Positions 25,229 through 34,400 are shown, counted from the stretch's first letter. The stretch is 64,000 nt of DNA from Clostridiales bacterium (GCA_015655075.1 JAATFT010000005.1:1-64000), one strand, 5' to 3'. Numbers and translations: made by a program. The notes: generated by a model from the letters alone, not told the origin.

Positions 25229-25873
25229 ATGAAGATTGAAGTAGGTAAAAACCGCCCAGATACCTTTACAGAAATCTATCCGGGTATGTTTGATATTTTT
25301 TCTCATTTTGAATTTGCCACGGCAATTCCGCATGTCTTGTTTGCAATCACCACATTAAAAGAAAACGGACAACCCAATATCAATTTCCATTCATGGAGCT
25401 GTTTTCAGGGTGACCCCGGTGGTTTTTTTGCTATCCTATCAGGTATATATCAGCACACACATACTTATGCCAATGTAAAGCGTACAAGGGAATTTTGTGT
25501 GAACTTTTTATCACTTAATTATTTGGATAACCTTAATGCGACAATAGAAAAGAACGAGATTGAGGACGATGAATTTCAAACAGGAAAATTCTCAATCGAA
25601 AAGGCTGAAATGGTAAGCGCACCACGGATAGCTGAAAGTTTTTTAACTTTGGAATGTACTGTTAAGCAAATCACCGATTTATCAGGAGCGGGCATGACTG
25701 CAATGATAGTCGGTGAAGTACAGCAAGTAGCCATTGAGGAAGAATATGCAAAAGATATGCGTCGCTACGGTGAAGGTGGTTTTATGCTTTTGTGCCATTC
25801 GCCGTTTGATTTTCAGGCCAAGACTTATAATAAAACAAAGGCAGCAATCTTAGACTTGCGTAAGGTAACCTAA
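25229..25873 (+). CDS. Flavin reductase-like domain protein
   Basis: A 214-residue FMN-binding split-barrel protein of the flavin reductase-like group. Recognisable blocks are FATAIPHVLFAITTLKENGQ, HSWSCFQGDPGGFFAIL and REFCVNFLS. Members bind FMN and reduce it with NAD(P)H or act as small flavoenzymes. ATG 25229 follows AAAGGAG, and an extended -10 box (TGCTATAAT, -10 at 25201-25206) lies 22 bases upstream, so it has its own promoter. Neighbours on both sides are gene relics. Confidence 0.85.
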   Translation: MKIEVGKNRPDTFTEIYPGMFDIFSHFEFATAIPHVLFAITTLKENGQPNINFHSWSCFQGDPGGFFAILSGIYQHTHTYANVKRTREFCVNFLSLNYLDNLNATIEKNEIEDDEFQTGKFSIEKAEMVSAPRIAESFLTLECTVKQITDLSGAGMTAMIVGEVQQVAIEEEYAKDMRRYGEGGFMLLCHSPFDFQAKTYNKTKAAILDLRKVT

Positions 25874-25924
25874 AATCATGTGGTCCCGCCGCCCATAGAG
25901 GAGGCGGGCTTTTCATTCCTGCCG

Positions 25925-26155
25925 TTATTCTTCGCCGTTCTCCTGTTCCTCTGCGTTTTCTTCGGTGTCGGGAGCGTCCCCGGGTTCCTCGTCGTACTCG
26001 TCAAAATCAAAATCGTCATGATCGTCATTGCCTTTTACACTCTGTTTCGGCTTCAAAACCTTAAAATAATAGAGCGTGGTGCCAGTTCGGGTTCCGGCTG
26101 CGGCGTGACTTCCGGCGTTGGTGTCAGGCTGTGCTTGTCCGGGGTCACACAGTAA
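25925..26155 (-). pseudogene. C-terminal fragment of a conjugative-element protein
   Basis: On the minus strand the segment reads GTTLYYFKVLKPKQSVKG, then an acidic tail DDHDDFDFDEYDEEPGD ending at TAA 25925. Such tails are typical of CD1107-like (DUF4366) proteins of Firmicute integrative elements; this assignment is from memory and weak. A second frame upstream (TPDKHSLTPTPEVTPQP) also looks coding, suggesting a frameshift. Confidence 0.4.
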
Positions 26156-26504
26156 CCACCCATATATTGCTGTAATTTCTTGAAACTATGCAGAAGAAAA
26201 ACTTCTGCCACATCCAGCCGTCGCGATAGGGTGGCGGCCCCTCACGAACAGAAAACAGCGGCTTCGGATGCATAAAGATCTCCTATCCCAAAGTCGCCGT
26301 TGTCGTTATGGGCTGAAAAAAAGGTGCACTTATCACGCCCTTCGCAAACTTTTTTTGAAAAGACAAGCGACGGCTTCGATTTTTTGATTTCAAAACCGCT
26401 GCTTGCATTCGGCTATGCTTTAGCGCATGTTCTTATTCCGCCGTTGAAACAACGGTTTATTCTCGTACTAATGCGGAGAAGTATCCTGTCAACAAGACAG
26501 CGTT
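26156..26504. other. Element debris without an assignable gene
   Basis: The base composition is richer in G and C than the flanks. A minus-strand frame starting MHPKPLFSVREGPPPYRDG with GGAG before it runs for about 40 codons but matches nothing I know. A CCGTTG-AAA-CAACGG hairpin (26442-26456) lies after the M56 relic. Confidence 0.35.
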
Positions 26505-27290
26505 TTATTTCACAACCTCAATCCCAATCAACGTGCCATATCCGTTGGCGTCAAGTTTCGTATAATCTCGTACAGCCTCTATTTCATTTTCCCCGTCAGG
26601 GCTACCCAGCTGCCGCATAGACCCCTTGAATTTTCCGCCTGAAAACGATTCTCCGTTTGATGCTAATACGTCAACAAACTGCCGAACCAGCTTGCCGTTA
26701 TAATAAAAGCAATCTTGCTTTTTATCGTAAGTTAAGCCAAACGGCTCGTAAACCGCGTACAATTTTGCATATTCATCGGGTGTTAATTTAGGACCGGTTT
26801 CTGCCGCATACGTGTACCCTGAAAACAGACTGTTGTCCGGTAATTCCTGCGCCGTGGAGGAATTATCTGCCGCAGAGGACTCATCCACCGACGTCGCTTG
26901 CATGGGCGGATTTTTTAATTCTTCAATGTTCCTTGCGTCAAAATCAGTCCGCACCACCGTTTCATCACAGGACAGTTCAATGTCCCTGTTTGCCAGCACA
27001 TACATTACCCATACAAAGGGATTGAACCAGTGTATGCATAAGGCGGCGGCCAGAAGCAGCTTCGTCAGCGTGTCAAAACGCCGGATATGCACAAATTCAT
27101 GGGTAAGGATAACCTTTAGTCTTGTTTCGTCCGTCCAGTCTGTTTGCTTAGGTATAAGTACCACGGGGCGCAATACCCCATAGGTCAGCAGAGCGGCTAT
27201 CCTATCTGATTGGCGGATTTCCACCTTACGTCTTGTAGGATGCTCTTTTTTCCAGCCCCTAACAAATTGGTTATCAACCGGCAGGTAGAT
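26505..27290 (-). pseudogene. BlaR1-type M56 metallopeptidase relic
   Basis: The open part (240 codons from GTG 27224) starts in the middle of the M56 domain. It keeps LLTYGVLRPVVLIPKQ, the zinc motif HEFVHIRR and the second-helix block NRDIELSCDETVV. Upstream in frame, WKKEHPTRRK belongs to the same domain but there is no start. After NIEELKNPP the sequence jumps to an unrelated C-terminal piece (KLTPDEYAKLYAVYEPFGL), so internal sequence is lost. BlaR1 proteins sense beta-lactams and cut a BlaI-type repressor, whose relic lies at 23986. The 5' edge is fused to a coupling-protein fragment. Confidence 0.75.
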
Positions 27291-27572
27291 ATGATAACAA
27301 AAAGCTCTGTTTTTGGTCGCCTATGGTGTCAAGCTCCATTTCGTCGATTTCCATGAGTTCCCGCAATTCTCGAATGTCAAAGGAAAGGGCGCAAATCGCG
27401 CCCCGCAGCTTATCAGAATAGATTTTGCCGTTTTACCCGCTGAAGTTTGTATTTTTTTGTACTGCTTCAATGCAAAATGCTCCGGGTCTTTCCGCTCCAA
27501 GCGTTCAAACATGAGGTCAACGGGATTTTGAAAATCCTCGTCGTCCTCGCGGGCTTCCGACGCATTTATCAT
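27291..27572 (-). pseudogene. VirD4/TraG-type coupling protein fragment
   Basis: Minus-strand translation gives NASEAREDDEDFQNPVDLMF, KDPEHFALKQYKK, GKTAKSILISCGAR and, after a five-base frame-breaking insertion near 27380, DIRELRELMEIDEMELDTIG. These are internal blocks of type IV coupling proteins of Firmicute conjugative elements. Only about 95 codons survive. The left edge runs into the BlaR1 relic near 27290, and the right edge cuts a PfkB gene near 27580. Confidence 0.75.
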
Positions 27573-27727
27573 TTCAAGCAGCGTCCCATCTGTACGATGA
27601 CATTGGTTCCGCTGCCCCCTGGGGCATAAGCCGTATTTTCAATAACACAAAAGGAATCTTCTTTCGGAAGTACATCTACTTTATAAAGCTTATCCATTGC
27701 TAAAGTTCCCATTCCAACAACGTCCAT
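27569..27727 (-). pseudogene. 5' stub of a PfkB (ribokinase-family) gene cut by element debris
   Basis: ATG 27727 follows a perfect GGAAGGAGG and opens MDVVGMGTLAMDKLYKVDV, a typical PfkB start, and reaches PGGSGTNVIVQMGR, the first substrate-binding signature. Four codons later it meets TGA, exactly where coupling-protein sequence begins. It lies 27 bases after the ADP-ribosylglycohydrolase gene and was clearly the last gene of that operon. Confidence 0.85.
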
Positions 27728-27754
27728 TGTTACCTCCTTCCATAGCAAAACAAA

Positions 27755-29890
27755 TTAATGCACGAAAATTTCCTGATAACTGCAATGGCTCCCGTTCTTT
27801 ACGGATATGCCTATACCCCCTTCAAGATAAGGCTTTTCCCTATCCCTGAATTCCAGCCTTACATTGTCATTAATAACGGCCGACAGATAATTCCCGCGGG
27901 CAGATACTAAAATCCTGTACTCCTCTCCTAATTTCCAGTCAAACTCATTTTCTGCCAGAACCACATATCCGTTATTATTTTTCAAAAGGGCTATTTTACT
28001 ATGGGGCATCAGGGCAACCGCATAGGAACGGATAGCTCCCTGCACCCGGAAATTCACTCCGTGATGCTCACCTAAAAGGGGGATAAAGCGATATTCCGCC
28101 TGATAATCCCTCCAATTATGACTACCCGTATAGGCTTCCCCAAAATCCGGGCAGGAGAGATGAAGACTTCCCTCTTCTAAATACATCAGCCCCTTTAGTC
28201 TGGTCATCTGGCTGATCTCTCGGTGCAGTCCGTTCCATTTTTCTTCCTCTTCTTTAGAAAAGTCCAGGACATAATCTGCCTTACCGTCAACATAAAGATC
28301 GTCGATGAAAGTAACCAATTCCATTCTTTCCCCATGGCATCCCCGTATTCCGAACTGGAAGCCCACTTCATCAATTAGTGCCCCTCTCATGGGCGGAATA
28401 GTAAAATACATTTCTTCCCATTTGCCCTTTTGAAGGATAACCGGTTCACCTGTTAAAATATTTCCGCTTCTCTTTTCCCTTGCATACAGACGAACCTGGC
28501 ATTCACTCCCATATTCAGGAAGAAAAGCACTGCCATGTAAGGTCTGGCCGGGATAAACCAAAGGGGAAAAGCAAGGATCATACCGGCTGTCATGAAAATC
28601 CTCCGGCACATAATAAGCTTTTTTATATACATATATTCTGTCTCCGGGAATTGCCGGTTTCGCCATTACTTTCAAAGAGCGGTTTCCGGTGAACGCGGTT
28701 TCCGTACTGTTTAACAGGTTATATTCTAATCCCCTGTCCTCTGTTTCATCCTCCGTATGCGCCCGCACCCTTACAGCATGGGTTGATCCGGCATATTCAA
28801 AATGACAGGAGTCTATGCGGGCTTCGAATATGGTTTTATAGGGCTTTGGTATATCCTCACCGGCAATGGAATACGCAAGTTTTGCTATGTAAGATGCACC
28901 GTAGGGAATATCCATGATATTCATGGAACCAACCACGCTGGAGCATATCAAAAGATCATTGACGGGTTTTCTCCATTTCTCATACCCGATACCCTCAAGC
29001 CCGTTGCGCACTCCCATAATGGCTGCCGCATTTCCTACATTGCAATCCGTATCCCAGCCGCACATATTCGTAATATTGATTGTATCGGAAAAATCACCTT
29101 CCCCATATAATAATCCCAGTATAATCACCGCCGTGTTAGGAATTATATGGCAGTTGCCCGGATATTTGTCATAACCGAAATTATCAAATACATATTGGAA
29201 ACAATCCCTCCAGTTATGGGGATTTTTTTCATAATAATTTATGACTGCATTTACAACTCTCGCATATTCACAGTCTTTCGGTATATAGGACAAGCCTTTT
29301 TCAATTATCTTTTTAATATTTTTTTCCTCAAATGCGTAGCTGATACAGGAAGCAATAAAAATCCCGCCGTAGACTCCGTTGCCCCCATGGGTGACACTGG
29401 CGGCCTCCTTTGCATATCTGGCGGCCAGGTCCGGATTTCCTGCCGTGACAAGCCCCCAGGTATCAATAAAAATCTGACCGCCGATCTGTTCCGCCACCGC
29501 TTCCCCGTTTTGTTCCACGCTCCCGCTCCTTGGTGCCGGGATTTTGCTGCAAAGATTTAAATATGCCGTGTGTTCCGTTGAAATGCCGTAACCGCCCCAC
29601 CAGAAAAAACCGTGTTCATAAGGCGCATAATTTAAAAGCGCCACCCCGACATCCCGGGCCTTTAAATTATAATGATTTCCGGTATTTTCCAGGGCCTTCA
29701 GGAAGAACAACGGACCATTGCTGTCATCATCCGCCGCAAATTCCCGGTATAAAACCGGATAATGCTCCAGTTCCCCGTAAATATTTTTAATTTTTTCATA
29801 GGTCCATCCTTCAACCGGTGCGCCTAACCGTATGCCGATTATTTTGGCCAGCCACCCCGCATAAATTTTTTCAATATATTCCGCTTTCAT
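27755..29890 (-). CDS. ADP-ribosylglycohydrolase family protein with C-terminal beta-sandwich region
   Basis: A 711-residue protein. Residues 1-350 form an ADP-ribosylglycohydrolase (DraG-like) domain with both metal-binding motifs: FAADDDSNGPLFFLKAL and MCGWDTDCNVGNAAAIMG. The remaining half looks like two non-catalytic beta-sandwich modules (YDPCFSPLVYPGQTLHG, FIDDLYVDG), as in large carbohydrate enzymes. The family cleaves N- or O-ribosyl bonds. Being encoded with a sugar ABC importer, an intact ribokinase and a truncated PfkB kinase, it probably frees ribose or a related sugar from an imported riboside (inference). ATG 29890 has AAAGGAG; a GTG two codons earlier does not fit. Confidence 0.85.
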   Translation of the reverse strand: MKAEYIEKIYAGWLAKIIGIRLGAPVEGWTYEKIKNIYGELEHYPVLYREFAADDDSNGPLFFLKALENTGNHYNLKARDVGVALLNYAPYEHGFFWWGGYGISTEHTAYLNLCSKIPAPRSGSVEQNGEAVAEQIGGQIFIDTWGLVTAGNPDLAARYAKEAASVTHGGNGVYGGIFIASCISYAFEEKNIKKIIEKGLSYIPKDCEYARVVNAVINYYEKNPHNWRDCFQYVFDNFGYDKYPGNCHIIPNTAVIILGLLYGEGDFSDTINITNMCGWDTDCNVGNAAAIMGVRNGLEGIGYEKWRKPVNDLLICSSVVGSMNIMDIPYGASYIAKLAYSIAGEDIPKPYKTIFEARIDSCHFEYAGSTHAVRVRAHTEDETEDRGLEYNLLNSTETAFTGNRSLKVMAKPAIPGDRIYVYKKAYYVPEDFHDSRYDPCFSPLVYPGQTLHGSAFLPEYGSECQVRLYAREKRSGNILTGEPVILQKGKWEEMYFTIPPMRGALIDEVGFQFGIRGCHGERMELVTFIDDLYVDGKADYVLDFSKEEEEKWNGLHREISQMTRLKGLMYLEEGSLHLSCPDFGEAYTGSHNWRDYQAEYRFIPLLGEHHGVNFRVQGAIRSYAVALMPHSKIALLKNNNGYVVLAENEFDWKLGEEYRILVSARGNYLSAVINDNVRLEFRDREKPYLEGGIGISVKNGSHCSYQEIFVH

Positions 29891-29927
29891 TGCCACCGCT
29901 CCTTTATTCCTGATTTTTTGTTTATTA

Positions 29928-30770
29928 TTATCCTTTTACACTTCCGCTAGTCATACCTTCAATAAATTTATTGCTGAATATAAAGTACAGAAGAACAACC
30001 GGTAAGATGGAGATTACGCTTGCCGTATAAATCCTGGCCATATTGGAGGAATATTCACCGGTAAATTTAACAAATCTTGTAGCCACGGTTTTTAATTCAT
30101 CGGTTATGATAAAGGTATTGGACCAGAGATATTCATTCCAGACATTTACAAACACCAATAAAGCCACGGTCAGAAATATAGGCTTTGCAATGGGCACCGT
30201 GATTTTAAGCAAACTGTTCAGTTCATTGCAGCCGTCTATTTTGGCCGCTTCCTCCAGTTCCCTTGGGATTCCCCCCAAAAACGTCCGCAGCAAAAGCATG
30301 TTAAAGGGTATCTGCATTGCCGTATAGACGATAACCAGGCTCATTCTGGTGTCCAATATTCCTATTTTATTCATAAAGAAATAATCCGGAACTATATATA
30401 AAAAACCCGGCAGAGAAATTGCAACAAAAAAATAGGCCGTAAAAAACCCCCGCATTTTAAAATGAAGTTTGCTTAACGCATAAGCACCTAATCCAACTAC
30501 CGTCAATACAATAACAATGGTACAGCCGCCTACCAAGAAACTGTTAAAATAGGCCCTGGCATATCCTCCGATTTCCCATGCATCCCGGTAATTATTGAAC
30601 ACCCATTTTTCCGGCAGCCCTATGGGCATAGTTTTTACGTCCGCATCCGTTTTAAAGGAATTTATTACTACCTGAATCAGAGGGAACGCGGCAAAGACTA
30701 ACATTATTGTCAAAAAAGCATATTTAAAACCATCTGCGGTTATCTGTTTCACCTTTTTCCTAGTCTTCAT
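29928..30770 (-). CDS. Sugar ABC importer permease, MalG/LacG type
   Basis: A 280-residue inner membrane subunit with six helices and the EAA loop EEAAKIDGCNELNSLLKITV that contacts the ATPase. ATG 30770 (MKTRKKVKQI) is chosen from AAGGAGG seven bases upstream, giving an 11-base overlap with the partner permease gene. The long open stretch upstream overlaps that gene in another frame. The cluster has no ATPase gene, as usual for carbohydrate uptake class 1 importers of Firmicutes, which share an MsmK-type ATPase. Confidence 0.92.
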   Translation of the reverse strand: MKTRKKVKQITADGFKYAFLTIMLVFAAFPLIQVVINSFKTDADVKTMPIGLPEKWVFNNYRDAWEIGGYARAYFNSFLVGGCTIVIVLTVVGLGAYALSKLHFKMRGFFTAYFFVAISLPGFLYIVPDYFFMNKIGILDTRMSLVIVYTAMQIPFNMLLLRTFLGGIPRELEEAAKIDGCNELNSLLKITVPIAKPIFLTVALLVFVNVWNEYLWSNTFIITDELKTVATRFVKFTGEYSSNMARIYTASVISILPVVLLYFIFSNKFIEGMTSGSVKG

Positions 30771-31641
30771 CTTCCATGCCTCCTTTTTTGCTGATATATC
30801 TTTGTACAAAATAGAATACAAGACAAATACCGCTTTGCAGGACACATAAGGCATTGGCATAGCCCGCCCTGTATTTTGCAAATGCATTTTTATAAATCCA
30901 GGTTGCCAGAATTTCCGTGGAATTTGCGGGTCCGCCGTTGGTCATAACGTATACATAATCAAAGGTTAAAAATGACCACATTACCGTCATAATTAATACA
31001 AATGCAATCGTAGGCTTTATTCCGGGTATCGATACATGAAGCAATTCCCGGATTCGGTTTGCGCCGTCCACCCGTGCGGCTTCGTATAGTACAGGGTCAA
31101 CCTGCTGCAGGGCCCCTAAAAACAGGACCATAACGAATCCCCACCAGTGCCAGTTATCTACAAAAGCAACGGAATAAAGCGCTATTTTAGGATTTCCCAG
31201 CCATAGGGTATCCCCTAAAGAGGTTAACCCGATTTTATCCAGAAACACATTGATCCCATAATAGGGATTCATATATGCCGTAAAAATTTTTCCGGCAACT
31301 GCTGCGGATATAACATAGGGAATAAAATATACCACCCGGAAAAACATCTGTCCTTTTATGATCCGGCTGACTATAATTGCGACAATAAAACCCATTATAA
31401 TGGGTACGGTTATAAAAATTGCCAGCCATTTCAGGTTGTTTATAATTGCAATTTTAACTACATTGTCTTCCGTAAATATTTCCGTAAAATTGCCGAATCC
31501 GATAAAGGTCGCATTGCCTATACCGTTCCATTCAAAAAGAGACATGGCCAAAGTGCTCAAAGACGGTAAGGTTACAATACAAAAATGTATAATAAATGCC
31601 GGTAAGATAAACAAATAAGGTATTATACTCGTTTTTTTCAT
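30760..31641 (-). CDS. Sugar ABC importer permease, MalF/LacF type
   Basis: A 293-residue permease with six helices; EAA loop YEAARVDGANRIRELLHVSI. It starts like its family, KKTSIIPYLFILPAF. The start is uncertain: ATG 31641 fits best by homology but has only a weak purine-rich site; ATG 31668 is the alternative. The intergenic space before it contains a scrap of repeat F. It works with the next permease and the lipoprotein at 31797. Confidence 0.9.
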   Translation of the reverse strand: MKKTSIIPYLFILPAFIIHFCIVTLPSLSTLAMSLFEWNGIGNATFIGFGNFTEIFTEDNVVKIAIINNLKWLAIFITVPIIMGFIVAIIVSRIIKGQMFFRVVYFIPYVISAAVAGKIFTAYMNPYYGINVFLDKIGLTSLGDTLWLGNPKIALYSVAFVDNWHWWGFVMVLFLGALQQVDPVLYEAARVDGANRIRELLHVSIPGIKPTIAFVLIMTVMWSFLTFDYVYVMTNGGPANSTEILATWIYKNAFAKYRAGYANALCVLQSGICLVFYFVQRYISKKGGMEDED

Positions 31642-31718
31642 ATTATTTATCACTTTCTTATTTCTCATAATTGCAAACAACGCAGTCTGTCCCAAGTTGT
31701 TGTTCATATTTTAATATA

Positions 31719-31738
31719 GGGTTGCTGCAAAATCTTAA
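31719..31738. repeat. Scrap of repeat F
   Basis: GGGTTGCTGCAAAATCTTAA matches the terminal arm of repeat F at 47340-47472 (GGCTGCTGCAAAATTCTTAA) with few changes. It sits between the binding-protein and permease genes, inside one operon. Confidence 0.5.
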
Positions 31739-31796
31739 GCCTGTCCGCCCTGCACAGCCCCATTTGGTGCTGTATAAGTGTTTTCGTTTTACAGGA

Positions 31797-33170
31797 TCAT
31801 GGTACGGTGGGTGCAGTTCCGTCTGCCAGGGCGGCATCCACAAACTCCTGTATCTTTGTCATATAGTCCTCTACCGTAAGGCTGCCTAAAAAGAGAGCGT
31901 CCGTATTCTCATTCATATAGGTACGTGCATCTGCCGGGAAAAATGTCCAGGAACAATAACCTATGTTACCTGCCGCCATTGCCTCTTCCATGGTTTTATA
32001 AATATTATATAACCGTTCATCCATGCCTTTTCCCTGGCACTGCTCAATGGAGAATTTCTTTATGGGATAAGGGCAATAACTGGCCTCTATAACCGCTTTT
32101 TCCATCCGGTCCATATCTGTAAATAAATAATTTAAAATGTCTGCACAGATATCCGGATTTTTGGAGTTCGCATTAATTGCAAAGCCTCCGGAACTGGCTA
32201 TCGGCAGAACAGGTCCCACTCCCTCCCTCATTTCAAAAGGTGTCTCGCAAACCCAGTTGCAGTCCGGATAGGAGGAAATCAGGGAAGACGCCGCCCAGGT
32301 TCCGTCTATCATCATCGCCGCTTTTCCCTGTGCAAACAAAGCAATCATATCATCATTGGTAATAGACTGGGATGCCTTGTCTCCTATATACCCTTTCTGC
32401 CACCAATCGGCCATTAACTGAATGCCTCCCGCCACCGTTTCATCCGTCATGGGAGTTTTCCCTTCCAGGGCGCTCTTTAATACCTTAGGTCCCGAATATC
32501 CGCTCATAAATGTGGAATATAACCAGTCGACGGCTCCCACATAATTGGAATTGCCAAAAGAAAAAGGAATAATGTCCTTCTTCATCATATCCTCCATAAG
32601 GGGTTCTGCTTCCGCAACCGTAGTAGGTATTTCCCACCCATATTTATCAAATACGTCCGTATTATAATAAATGACCATACTTTCATAACCTGTAGGCAGG
32701 GAATATAGTTTTTTATTATAAAAACTGCTGTCATATGCCCAATCATAGAACATATTGTCCCAGCCGTATTTAACGGCATAATCATCTAATGCAACAATCC
32801 TGTCGGCCCGTGCGAATTCCACCACATCGGACAATCCGTCCAGATCCAGGATGTCGGGTCCTCCGCCGCCTGCCACCTGAACCTGTAAGCTCTGCCTGTC
32901 ATTAAATACTTCCACCGAAATGTCATAATCGGGAAAAGCTGCCTGTATGGGTTTCGTGTAATATTCCTCCCGAAGCAGTGTTCCGGCTTCATCGGCAGGA
33001 TAGCAGGAAATAACAATTTTAGGTTTATCACCTGACTTTGTTTCTCCTGAAGTGTTCCCCCCATCATCATTTGCCGTTTTTGCTGTTTCCGTTTTACTCT
33101 GGCATGCCGCCAATGACATAATCAGTATGGCTGCCAGTAATACAGAAATAACTTTTCTCATTCTTTCCAT
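31797..33170 (-). CDS. Sugar-binding lipoprotein of an ABC importer
   Basis: A 457-residue family 1 extracellular solute-binding protein. The lipobox is LIMSLAACQ with the lipidated cysteine at about residue 23, followed by a polar linker. Typical blocks are DILDLDGLSDVVEFARADRI and GKAAMMIDGTWAASSLISSY. ATG 33170 follows AGGAGG at seven bases. It captures the substrate of the ribokinase/ADP-ribosylglycohydrolase operon; the ligand is likely a riboside or pentose conjugate, inferred only from context. A stem-loop at 33212-33256 separates it from rbsK. Confidence 0.92.
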   Translation of the reverse strand: MERMRKVISVLLAAILIMSLAACQSKTETAKTANDDGGNTSGETKSGDKPKIVISCYPADEAGTLLREEYYTKPIQAAFPDYDISVEVFNDRQSLQVQVAGGGGPDILDLDGLSDVVEFARADRIVALDDYAVKYGWDNMFYDWAYDSSFYNKKLYSLPTGYESMVIYYNTDVFDKYGWEIPTTVAEAEPLMEDMMKKDIIPFSFGNSNYVGAVDWLYSTFMSGYSGPKVLKSALEGKTPMTDETVAGGIQLMADWWQKGYIGDKASQSITNDDMIALFAQGKAAMMIDGTWAASSLISSYPDCNWVCETPFEMREGVGPVLPIASSGGFAINANSKNPDICADILNYLFTDMDRMEKAVIEASYCPYPIKKFSIEQCQGKGMDERLYNIYKTMEEAMAAGNIGYCSWTFFPADARTYMNENTDALFLGSLTVEDYMTKIQEFVDAALADGTAPTVP

Positions 33171-33211
33171 TGAAATACCTCCTTTTATTATTTGAGCACT
33201 CTATTTATGAA

Positions 33212-33256
33212 GATTAGGAATTACTGTTATTGTTTATTGAATATAAATTCCTAATC
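33212..33256 (-). terminator. Stem-loop between rbsK-type and binding-protein genes
   Basis: An 11-bp perfect stem (GATTAGGAATT, 33212-33222, with AATTCCTAATC, 33246-33256) and no T-run, so it may be an mRNA processing or stability element that sets the high level of the binding protein. Confidence 0.45.
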
Positions 33257-33281
33257 CACAATACATAATTAATAAACCCCA

Positions 33282-34205
33282 TTATAAATTTCTTATGATA
33301 TCTTCAATTTCCTTTCTATCCGGCAATGAGCTCTGGGCTCCCTTTCTGGTCACTGCAACCGATGCGCAAATATTGGCAAAACGAATAGCCTGCTCTTCAT
33401 CCATGTTATCGGCCAGTCCAACAACAAACGCCGCATTAAAACAATCTCCTGCCGCCGTTGTATCTATACTTTCTGCTTTTCTGGCGGGAAAAAGTTTTTC
33501 CATTTTCTCATTTACCAGTAATACGCCCTGGTCTCCTAATGTAACCAGAACATTTTTTACCCCTTTTTTCAGCAGCTTTTCGGAAGCTTTCCGATAATCC
33601 TTTATACTGTTACAGGTACAATTGGTCAGTTTCCTCAATTCGGTTTCGTTGGGAGTTATGTAGTCCAGCATTTTTAATACATCGTCAGGCAGTTCCTCCG
33701 GTGCCGGTGCGGGATTTAAGATAATCGTTTTATTTAATTGTCTTGCTTTTGTAATACTGTATATTACTGAATCATAAGGAATTTCCATTTGGAGGATTAA
33801 ATAATCACACCACTCAAGCAAAGTATCATTTTCCCTTAAATATTCCCTGTCACATTCCCTGTTGGCACCTGAAATAACTACAATACTGTTGTCCCCTGTC
33901 TCATTTACATAAATAATCGCCGTTCCCGTATTGCTTTTTTCTGAGATTTTTAATTTAGCGACATTTACACCTGCCTCTTTTAAATTCGAAATCTGTATCT
34001 TACTAAATTCATCATTACCGACGCATCCCAGCATGGCTACGTCGCCTGATAATTTGCCTGCGGCGCAGGCCTGATTGGCACCTTTTCCTCCTGGAATATA
34101 AGCAAGGGATTTTCCTGATACCGTTTCCCCTATATTAGGCATGTCTTTTAATGAAACTACAATATCCATATTAAGGCTTCCTATTATTAGTATTCTTTTT
34201 CTCAT
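33282..34205 (-). CDS. rbsK: Ribokinase
   Basis: A 307-residue PfkB-family kinase of ribokinase type that makes ribose-5-phosphate from ribose and ATP. It has MRKRILIIGSLNMDIVV at the start, PfkB signature 1 IPGGKGANQACAAGKL and signature 2 DTTAAGDCFNAAFV (usually TGAGD; the catalytic Asp is kept). ATG 34205 is chosen for the family start although the ribosome binding site (GGGTG) is modest; the open frame runs 45 codons further but crosses the leader hairpins. First gene of the riboside operon. Confidence 0.85.
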   Translation of the reverse strand: MRKRILIIGSLNMDIVVSLKDMPNIGETVSGKSLAYIPGGKGANQACAAGKLSGDVAMLGCVGNDEFSKIQISNLKEAGVNVAKLKISEKSNTGTAIIYVNETGDNSIVVISGANRECDREYLRENDTLLEWCDYLILQMEIPYDSVIYSITKARQLNKTIILNPAPAPEELPDDVLKMLDYITPNETELRKLTNCTCNSIKDYRKASEKLLKKGVKNVLVTLGDQGVLLVNEKMEKLFPARKAESIDTTAAGDCFNAAFVVGLADNMDEEQAIRFANICASVAVTRKGAQSSLPDRKEIEDIIRNL

Positions 34206-34322
34206 CTTTACACCCAATGTATACCGCAACCTGGCCTGCGGTATTGCCACAACATAAAAATTTGAAAGAATCATTATGTGGCGTCCTTTCTCTGATTCAT
34301 ATTTTTTCAACCTTACCGACAT

Positions 34323-34400
34323 GATGCCGCTCTGCGGCATCTTAAGAATAATAAAGTGAATTACTCTTTTAATTCACTTTGTGAAGACGCTTTTCTTCAC
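34323..34400 (-). promoter_or_regulatory. Three consecutive hairpins in the leader of the rbsK operon
   Basis: GATGCCGC/TGCGGCATC (34323-34341), AAAGTGAATT/AATTCACTTT (34353-34380) and GTGAAGA/TCTTCAC (34381-34400) are perfect stems that follow one another with almost no gap. They lie 118-195 bases before the rbsK start. The rest of the 417-base divergent region is very AT-rich with no other clear signal apart from the plus-strand promoter. Confidence 0.5.

Noticed and set aside
26505-27224. 240-codon ORF as a functional M56 antirepressor
   Set aside because: It lacks the N-terminal membrane helices and joins the M56 domain to an unrelated C-terminal piece; the zinc motif alone does not make it functional.
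27321-27572. 83-codon minus-strand ORF as a gene of its own
   Set aside because: Its sequence matches the interior of a VirD4-type coupling protein, ends in a frameshift, and overlaps the PfkB stub stop by chance.
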